A stretch of DNA of 7,508 nucleotides from the NCBI GenBank assembly GCA_018665505.1, contig JABJCS010000731.1:1-7508 (forward strand). The letters run 5' to 3'. The translations under genes and the position numbers were made by a program. Source of the DNA: Alphaproteobacteria bacterium. GTDB taxonomy: Bacteria > Pseudomonadota > Alphaproteobacteria > UBA8366. Below, one piece after another: positions 1 to 4,900 of this stretch (its first letter is position 1; each line of letters opens with the position of its first letter). The notes beneath the pieces are model-generated. The model searched no databases and was not told the origin of the DNA. It saw nothing but the letters and a program-made list of their open reading frames with translations.

Positions 1-283
1 GGTCATGGACGCGTATAAATACTATTGGCGGAAGGGCGCCAATGCCTTCCACGAATTCTCGTCGGAAGACGATTTCCAGTTCGAGCGCATCTGGAAGGAC
101 CGCATCATCACCGGCGCACCCGAGACCTGCGTTGCTGAATTCAAACGCTGGAGCGAAGCGACCGGCAGTACCTATTTTCTGCTGCGACTAAGGCACGCTC
201 ATTCCGGTGGACCGCCGCACAAGGAAATCATGCGGGCGATTGAACGGTTCGGGAAGGATGTGGTTCCGTATTTGGGAGACTAG
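1..283 (+). CDS. LLM class flavin-dependent oxidoreductase (luciferase-like monooxygenase), C-terminal part
   Basis: Only the last ~93 codons are present; the reading frame is open to the left edge, so the gene starts outside the window. The ATG at position 5 has no ribosome binding site within view and is probably internal. The visible segment has the typical tail of bacterial luciferase-like monooxygenases: a 'TGAPETCVAEFKRW' stretch (the conserved 'G(s/d)PexV...i' element before the last helix), then a beta-strand 'TYFLLRLRHA', and a final helix ending 'IERFGKDVVPYLGD'. Family members use reduced FMN and oxygen on varied substrates; the substrate cannot be read from this fragment. It converges on the downstream dehydratase, and the two stop codons share the same four bases, CTAG (280-283). 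The family call is fairly sure, the specific function unknown. Confidence 0.8.
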   Translation, partial: VMDAYKYYWRKGANAFHEFSSEDDFQFERIWKDRIITGAPETCVAEFKRWSEATGSTYFLLRLRHAHSGGPPHKEIMRAIERFGKDVVPYLGD

Positions 284-2028
284 TGACTCTCCCGCGGCAC
301 CAGTGCCCCTGAATTGCCGACCAGGAAATCCAAATCGGCGCCCGTATCCGCCTGTAGCACGTGATCGGTGTAGAGCTTGTAATAGCCCCGGTCGATGGGA
401 CCCTTCGGCGGAGCCCAGTCGGCGCGGCGGCGTTCCAACTCTTCGTCGGAGACTTCGAGATGCAGGCGCCGCCCGGCCACGTCCAGTTCGATCATGTCAC
501 CGTCCTGCACCAGAGCCAAATTGCCACCCGCCGCCGCTTCCGGTGAGGTGTGCAGCACCACAGTGCCGTAGGCCGTGCCGCTCATTCGAGCGTCGGAAAT
601 CCGCACCATGTCGGTGATGCCCTGCGCTAAAATCTTCGGTGGCAGCTCCAGATTGCCGACTTCCGGGAAGCCAGGATAGCCCTTCGGGCCGCAGTTTTTC
701 AGTACCAGCACGTCGTTCGGTTCCACGTCCAGATCCGGGTCGTTGACCTTCTCCTTGAAGTGATCGATGTTCTCGAAGACGACTGCACGGCCTTTGTGCT
801 GCAGTAATTCTTCCGTCGCCGCAGAGGGTTTCAAGATAGCGCCCGTCGGCGCCAGATTGCCACGCAGCACGACGATGCCACCGGATTCCTTGAACGGCTC
901 GTCTTCGGTGAAGATGACGTTGCGGTCGTAGCAGACCGCGTCTTTTGAGTTCTCCCAGAGCGACTTGCCGTTGACGGTTGGTGCGTCCTTGTGGAGGTGG
1001 TCGCCGATTTCCTTGATCACCGCCGGGAGACCGCCTGCGTAGAAGAAATCCTCCATCAGGTATTTACCGGACGGCATCAGATTGACGAGGCATGGCATAT
1101 CGCGGCCAAGGCGATCCCAATCGTCGAGGTTGAGGTCGACACCGATGCGTCCGGCAATGGCCATCAAATGTACCACCGCGTTGGTGGAGCCGCCGATCGC
1201 GCCGTTGATCATGATGGCGTTCTCGAAGTTCTCCTTGGTGAGAATTTTGTCGATGGTCAGGTCTTCCTTGACCATGTCGACGATGCGCTGGCCGACCATG
1301 CGGGCGACGACCTTGCGACGTGAATCCGCGGCCGGGATGGCGGCGTTCGAGGGTAGCCCCATGCCGAGGGCTTCCACCATCGACGCCATCGTCGAGGCCG
1401 TGCCCATGGTCATGCAGTGACCGTCGGAGCGCGACATACCGGCCTCCGCATCCATAAAGTCGGCGAGGGTCATCTTGCCGCCGCGCACGTCCTCAGAAAA
1501 TTCCCAGACGGCGGTACCGGAGCCGATGTCGCGGTCCCGGAATTTGCCGTTCAGCATCGGCCCGCCGGAACATACAATGGTTGGCAAGCCACAGCTCGCG
1601 GCACCCATTAACAGCGAGGGTGTGGTCTTATCGCAGCCAGTCAGCAGCACGACGCCGTCCATCGGATTGGCGCGGATCGATTCTTCGACATCCATGCTGG
1701 CGAGATTGCGAAACAGCATGGTGGTCGGGCGCATCAGGGTCTCGCCCAAGGACATCACAGGAAATTCGACCGGGAAGCCGCCCATCTCATAGACGCCGCG
1801 TTTCACGTGTTCCGCCAGCTCGCGGAAATGTCCGTTGCACGGGGTCAGCTCCGACCAGGTATTGCAGATGCCGATAACCGGGCGGCCGTCGAACACATGG
1901 GTCGGGTGTCCTTGGTTGCGCATCCAACTGCGATGGACGAATCCGTCGCGGTCCATCGGGCCGAACCAGGCTTTACTGCGCCCGGGCTTGTTGTCGCTAT
2001 TATCGCTTGAGCCGTTATCGCCCGCCAT
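280..2028 (-). CDS. IlvD/Edd family dehydratase, L-arabinonate (pentonate) dehydratase-like
   Basis: A 582-residue, full-length member of the IlvD/Edd [2Fe-2S] dehydratases, which remove water from sugar acids or dihydroxy acids to give 2-keto-3-deoxy acids. The 'CNTWSELTPCN' motif, the 'DARMSGTAYGT' motif and the end 'DTGADLDFL' place it with L-arabinonate/pentonate dehydratases rather than with biosynthetic IlvD. Predicted cluster ligands are Cys64, Cys132 and Cys205; their spacing (68 and 73) matches Cys59/Cys127/Cys200 of the Rhizobium leguminosarum L-arabinonate dehydratase as I recall it. Glu96, Asp133 and Lys134 fit the Mg site (the Lys carbamylated), and Ser483 fits the proposed catalytic Ser. 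The ATG at 2028 is preceded by a purine-rich GGGAGAGAGA (2031-2040). Sugar-acid catabolism is the likely role; the exact substrate (arabinonate, fuconate, xylonate and similar) is inferred, and no sugar transporter or aldolase lies in the window to narrow it. Cytoplasmic. Confidence 0.93.
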   Translation of the reverse strand: MAGDNGSSDNSDNKPGRSKAWFGPMDRDGFVHRSWMRNQGHPTHVFDGRPVIGICNTWSELTPCNGHFRELAEHVKRGVYEMGGFPVEFPVMSLGETLMRPTTMLFRNLASMDVEESIRANPMDGVVLLTGCDKTTPSLLMGAASCGLPTIVCSGGPMLNGKFRDRDIGSGTAVWEFSEDVRGGKMTLADFMDAEAGMSRSDGHCMTMGTASTMASMVEALGMGLPSNAAIPAADSRRKVVARMVGQRIVDMVKEDLTIDKILTKENFENAIMINGAIGGSTNAVVHLMAIAGRIGVDLNLDDWDRLGRDMPCLVNLMPSGKYLMEDFFYAGGLPAVIKEIGDHLHKDAPTVNGKSLWENSKDAVCYDRNVIFTEDEPFKESGGIVVLRGNLAPTGAILKPSAATEELLQHKGRAVVFENIDHFKEKVNDPDLDVEPNDVLVLKNCGPKGYPGFPEVGNLELPPKILAQGITDMVRISDARMSGTAYGTVVLHTSPEAAAGGNLALVQDGDMIELDVAGRRLHLEVSDEELERRRADWAPPKGPIDRGYYKLYTDHVLQADTGADLDFLVGNSGALVPRESH

Positions 2029-2057
2029 GATCTCTCTCCCGATGGAATTTTTTGGTT

Positions 2058-2079
2058 GAGCGCAGTGTTTCGGGCGCTC
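2058..2079. repeat. Short inverted repeat over the dehydratase -10 region
   Basis: GAGCGC (2058-2063) and GCGCTC (2074-2079) form perfect 6-base arms around a 10-base centre. The centre contains the predicted -10 of the dehydratase promoter. A repressor binding here would block transcription, so an operator is possible, but 6-base GC-rich arms can arise by chance. Confidence 0.3.
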
Positions 2080-2092
2080 GGGCGGCTGTCAA
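2064..2092 (-). promoter_or_regulatory. Predicted sigma70-type promoter of the dehydratase gene
   Basis: Reading the minus strand, a perfect -35 hexamer TTGACA (2092-2087) is followed after 17 bases by AACACT (2069-2064), a weak -10 (3 of 6). Transcription would start near 2057, leaving a leader of about 29 bases that carries the GGGAGAGAGA ribosome binding site. A strong -35 with a poor -10 is common in alphaproteobacterial housekeeping promoters and may also mean that an activator is needed. Confidence 0.45.
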
Positions 2093-2114
2093 TGCCAGCC
2101 TATGCGGTTAGACT
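2086..2114 (+). promoter_or_regulatory. Candidate promoter of the DUF1491 gene, facing the dehydratase promoter
   Basis: CTGTCA (2086-2091; 4 of 6 to TTGACA) is followed after 17 bases by TAGACT (2109-2114; 4 of 6 to TATAAT). The expected start of transcription is about 2121-2122, essentially the A of the proposed ATG, so the message would be leaderless. This agrees with the lack of a ribosome binding site before 2122. The -35 bases are almost the same as those of the opposing promoter. Confidence 0.35.
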
Positions 2115-2121
2115 GATTTCC

Positions 2122-2460
2122 ATGGTTGAAGGACGTCTCCCGACCGATCTATGGGTGAAAGCCCATGTGAAGCGTTGCAGCGCCGAAGGTGTGCCCGTGA
2201 TCGTGGCGCGGCGCGGCGATCCTCATAGCGGGATCGTGATTCTGAAGCTGAACCAGCTGGACCAAGGATGCCGGGTGATGAGCCAGATGCGTGATCTGGA
2301 CGGTAAGCTCGGCTGGATGGAAGCGCTTGAGGGTGCGCTGGTGCCGGAAGCGGAGGCCGATGCGTATATCGCCCGACAAGCCGAGCGCGACCCGGATCTC
2401 TGGGTGATCGAGATTGAAGACCGGCGCGGCCGTCATTGGGTCGATGGCGCGGTTTTCTGA
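2122..2460 (+). CDS. DUF1491 family protein
   Basis: A 112-residue protein of the DUF1491 family, small proteins of unknown function found mainly in Alphaproteobacteria. The recognisable features are the opening 'RLPTDLWVKAHVKRCSAEG', followed by a 'VARRGDPHSGIVILKLNQL' strand region and a C-terminal 'DPDLWVIEIEDRRGRHWVDG' element. No signal peptide or membrane segment is visible. The frame stays open upstream to a TTG at 2056 and an ATG at 2092, but family members begin just before the RLPTDLW motif, so the ATG at 2122 is preferred. That start lacks a Shine-Dalgarno sequence and may be leaderless. It is divergent from the dehydratase and followed by a 100-base gap before the hemerythrin gene. 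Family assignment is quite sure; function is not known. Confidence 0.85.
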   Translation: MVEGRLPTDLWVKAHVKRCSAEGVPVIVARRGDPHSGIVILKLNQLDQGCRVMSQMRDLDGKLGWMEALEGALVPEAEADAYIARQAERDPDLWVIEIEDRRGRHWVDGAVF

Positions 2461-2478
2461 AAATATAGAAAATTCTAA

Positions 2479-2492
2479 TTGATACAGGTCAA
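2479..2492 (+). promoter_or_regulatory. FNR/FixK-type binding site upstream of the hemerythrin gene
   Basis: TTGATACAGGTCAA is a near-perfect match to the CRP/FNR-family dyad TTGAT-N4-ATCAA (9 of 10 defined bases; the right half reads GTCAA) and is followed by TG, as in many FixK/Nnr-type boxes. It lies between genes, centred at about 2485.5, roughly 75 bases before the hemerythrin ATG. Relative to the -10 element TTTAAT (2512-2517) the centre falls about 38 to 41 bases before the expected transcription start, close to the -41.5 of class II activated promoters. The base match is seen directly; which regulator (FNR/ANR, FixK, NnrR/Dnr) binds cannot be told. Confidence 0.65.
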
Positions 2493-2511
2493 TGCTCTTC
2501 CCAAGGGGCCT

Positions 2512-2517
2512 TTTAAT
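2512..2517 (+). promoter_or_regulatory. -10 element of the hemerythrin gene
   Basis: TTTAAT matches TATAAT at 5 of 6 positions. There is no good -35 hexamer at the right distance; the FNR-type box sits at about that place instead, which fits an activator-dependent promoter. The expected start is about 2524-2527, giving a leader of about 35 bases. Confidence 0.5.
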
Positions 2518-2550
2518 CTTCTCGGTGGGGAAGGTTACGGTTCGGGTTTA

Positions 2551-2558
2551 AGGGGGAG
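2551..2558 (+). promoter_or_regulatory. Ribosome binding site of the hemerythrin gene
   Basis: AGGGGGAG ends two bases before the ATG at 2561, with the GGGG core about 4-8 bases away. This is the clearest purine-rich site in the left half of the window and fixes the start codon. Confidence 0.7.
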
Positions 2559-2560
2559 CG

Positions 2561-3058
2561 ATGAGTTTTTTCGAATGGAACGACGACATGAGCGTCGGAG
2601 CGCACTTGATCGATTCCGATCATCGCGCTCTGATTGCCATCATCAACGAATTGCACGACATGTTGGAGGAGACCGACGGCGCGGTTGATCACGCGGTCTT
2701 GGCTAAACACTTCAAGGAGCTGGTGACTTATACCCAGTATCATTTCTCGCGCGAGGAAAGCATGTTGCGCGCGGTCAACTATGATCAGTTGACCGGGCAT
2801 GCAAAATCACACGGCAGTTTTACGCAGTTCGTCTACGACATGCGGAACAGGATGGCGCGCGCGATTGACCGCGAGGCCATCGAAGAGGTCTTGGACTATC
2901 TGAAACAATGGCTGAACCACCATATTCTGGTTGAGGACGCCGCCTATAAACCATTCATCCGGGACAATTTATCTGCCGTTCGGGCAGGTGAAAAATTCGG
3001 TCCCGGTTTGGCTGTGGTCCGCGGCGATGAGCCGTCAGATCTCCTGGCGGCGGGCTAG
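2561..3058 (+). CDS. Bacteriohemerythrin (hemerythrin-family oxygen-binding protein)
   Basis: A 165-residue single-domain hemerythrin. The full set of predicted diiron ligands is present: His21 ('DSDH'), His61 and Glu65 ('HFSREE'), His80 and His84 ('GHAKSH'), and His121 and Asp126 ('HHILVEDAAY'). The opening 'FEWNDDMSVG' and the 'WLNHHI' element are also typical. The four-helix domain covers about residues 1-135; a tail of about 30 residues rich in Gly/Ala/Asp follows and shows no known domain. No signal peptide or membrane segment, so it is cytoplasmic. The family binds O2 reversibly and is linked to oxygen delivery, sensing or storage, or to defence against oxidative or nitrosative stress. 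The FNR/FixK-type box upstream suggests induction at low oxygen or by NO. It is transcribed on its own, with 90 bases before the next gene. Confidence 0.93.
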   Translation: MSFFEWNDDMSVGAHLIDSDHRALIAIINELHDMLEETDGAVDHAVLAKHFKELVTYTQYHFSREESMLRAVNYDQLTGHAKSHGSFTQFVYDMRNRMARAIDREAIEEVLDYLKQWLNHHILVEDAAYKPFIRDNLSAVRAGEKFGPGLAVVRGDEPSDLLAAG

Positions 3059-3148
3059 TTCCGGTGACGAATCTAGTGTCTAACCCATCTTAAAGGCTTA
3101 CTATCGCTCCCGTCTGATTGAGGCATCGCACAGAAGGGGCGGCCCGTA

Positions 3149-4900
3149 GTGGTAGGGGAAACAATCCAACGACGGCTGGCGGCGGTGTTGGCGGCGGATA
3201 TCGCCGGCTATACCCGACTGATGGAGCAAGACACGGAGGGCACGGTGGCGGCGTGGCATGCGGCGCGCAGTGACGTGATTGATCCGCTCATCGCGGCGTT
3301 CTTCGGGCGGATCGTCAAGCATACAGGCGACGGATTTCTAGCGGAATTTCCTACGGCCCAAGATGCGGTACGCTGCGCGGTCGATATGCGGGACGGATTG
3401 CGTGAGAGCTCTCTCGACTTTCGCTTCAGTGTAAATATCGGCGACATCATCGACGACGGCGAAGATATCCACGGCGAAGGGGTTAATGTCGCGGCGCGTC
3501 TTGAAGGTTTGGCCGAGCCCGGCAGCATTTATGTCTCGGGCGAGGTTCATTCCCTGGTACGGAACCGCATCGAGATCGAATTTGTCGATAAAGGCGAGCA
3601 TGAAGTGAAGCATGTCCGACACCCGGTGCGGGTCTTTGCCGTCGCGGGAACGGCGGGCGAGATGGAGGCGTCACCGACGACGGAACCCGCGGCGAGTGCC
3701 ACCGGTAGCGCCGTTGAGAGTGATAAACCGTCCATTGCGGTTTTGCCGTTCGACAACCTTTCCGCCGATCCGGACCAGGAATATTTCGCCGACGGCATCA
3801 CCGAGGACCTTATTACGACGCTCTCTCAGATTGGGCAGATCACGGTCGCCACGCGAAACGCCGTCTTCGGCTTCAAGAAAAAGGCCGTCTCCGCACGCGA
3901 TGCCGGTGGGCAACTCGATTGCCGGTATGTGGTGACCGGCAGTTTGCGGGAATCGGGCAGTAGAGTACGAATCACCGCCCAATTGACCGATGCTAAAACC
4001 GAGGAACATCTCTGGGCGTCGCGTTACGACCGCGAGCTGGAAGATATCTTCGCAATTCAGGACGAGATCACCCTGACCATCGCGACCGCCCTTCAGGTTA
4101 CCTTGACCGAGGGTGAACAGGCGACGCTGCGCTATACGACAACGGAGAACGTCACTGCCTGGACCCATTTCATCAAGGGGCTCAGCCTGTTCCGGACGGT
4201 GAGCGCGGAGACCTACCGTCTGGCCCGCGCCGCTTTTGGTGAAGCCCTGGTGCACGATCCGGGTTCGGCCCAAATACTGGCCATGCTGTCCTGCGTCCAC
4301 GCGATCGAAGGGCGTTTCTATTGGACGGAGGATCGCGACGAATCGCTGCGATTGGCGAAAGAATATGCAGACAAGGCGCTCGCCATTGATCCCGACAATG
4401 CGGATGGATGGGCGGGATTAGGCTATTGGCATATGAGCTATCTGCGACTCGATGAGTCCGCCGATGCCTACGCGACGGCGGTCCGGCTTGCCCCGGGTCA
4501 CGCGGACTTGCGGGCACTCTATGCGCTTGCCCTCACTTTTGCGGAACGCCCGGAAGAAGCCGTTCGCGAAGCTCAGGCGGCGATGAAGCTGAACCCCCTT
4601 GATCCCGGTTGGTATTGCGGCATTCTTGGCCATGCCTTCTGTTATGCGGGGCGTTACGAAGATGCCATTGCTATCTTACTGGACTACAACCGGCGCAGTC
4701 CGGGGTTCGGAGTCGTCGACATTGTTCTGACATATGCTGACATGGGGGAGTCTGAAAAGGCTGTCTCTTTCGCCAAGGATTTAGTGGCCGCGCGGCCCGA
4801 TTTCACCATTGGAAATTGGGTGCTCACGCAGAATTGCGCCGATCCGGCGCGTTTAGAAAAAGACCGTGCGTCTCTTGAAGCAGCGGGACTGCCGGCTTAA
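3149..4900 (+). CDS. Class III adenylate cyclase with TolB-like and TPR domains
   Basis: A 583-residue soluble protein predicted to make cAMP from ATP. The N-terminal cyclase domain (about 8-165) has both metal-binding Asp residues (Asp17, Asp61 in 'TGDG'), the adenine-selecting pair Lys57 and Asp106, and the transition-state residues Asn113 and Arg117 ('VNVAAR'), so it should be active and ATP-specific. A flexible Ala/Ser/Thr/Pro linker (about 166-192) leads to a TolB N-terminal-like domain (about 194-318; 'SIAVLPFDNLSADPDQEYFADGI' region and 'FAIQDEIT'), then TPR-type helical repeats (about 335-570; clear units around 404-450 and 438-484). No membrane segment is present. This architecture is common in Rhizobiales and relatives; the C-terminal part probably senses a ligand or partner. 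The start is GTG, supported by AGAAGGGG at 3132-3139 nine bases upstream and by the family opening 'QRRLAAVLAADIAGY'. The TAA stop overlaps the WD40 gene's stop. Confidence 0.93.
   Translation: MVGETIQRRLAAVLAADIAGYTRLMEQDTEGTVAAWHAARSDVIDPLIAAFFGRIVKHTGDGFLAEFPTAQDAVRCAVDMRDGLRESSLDFRFSVNIGDIIDDGEDIHGEGVNVAARLEGLAEPGSIYVSGEVHSLVRNRIEIEFVDKGEHEVKHVRHPVRVFAVAGTAGEMEASPTTEPAASATGSAVESDKPSIAVLPFDNLSADPDQEYFADGITEDLITTLSQIGQITVATRNAVFGFKKKAVSARDAGGQLDCRYVVTGSLRESGSRVRITAQLTDAKTEEHLWASRYDRELEDIFAIQDEITLTIATALQVTLTEGEQATLRYTTTENVTAWTHFIKGLSLFRTVSAETYRLARAAFGEALVHDPGSAQILAMLSCVHAIEGRFYWTEDRDESLRLAKEYADKALAIDPDNADGWAGLGYWHMSYLRLDESADAYATAVRLAPGHADLRALYALALTFAERPEEAVREAQAAMKLNPLDPGWYCGILGHAFCYAGRYEDAIAILLDYNRRSPGFGVVDIVLTYADMGESEKAVSFAKDLVAARPDFTIGNWVLTQNCADPARLEKDRASLEAAGLPA

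Noticed and set aside
2056..2121. Longer DUF1491 protein from the TTG at 2056
   Set aside because: It would add 22 residues not seen in the family and would cross both predicted promoters; the family opening begins right after the ATG at 2122.
3059..3148. Promoter for the cyclase gene with TACTAT (3099-3104) as -10
   Set aside because: The -10 is acceptable (4 of 6) but no reasonable -35 lies at the right distance, and read-through from the hemerythrin gene is equally possible because no terminator hairpin is visible.
3671..4300. Minus-strand open frame of 209 codons inside the cyclase gene
   Set aside because: It lies wholly antisense to a clear cyclase/TolB-like/TPR protein, matches no family I know, and such frames are common in GC-rich DNA.
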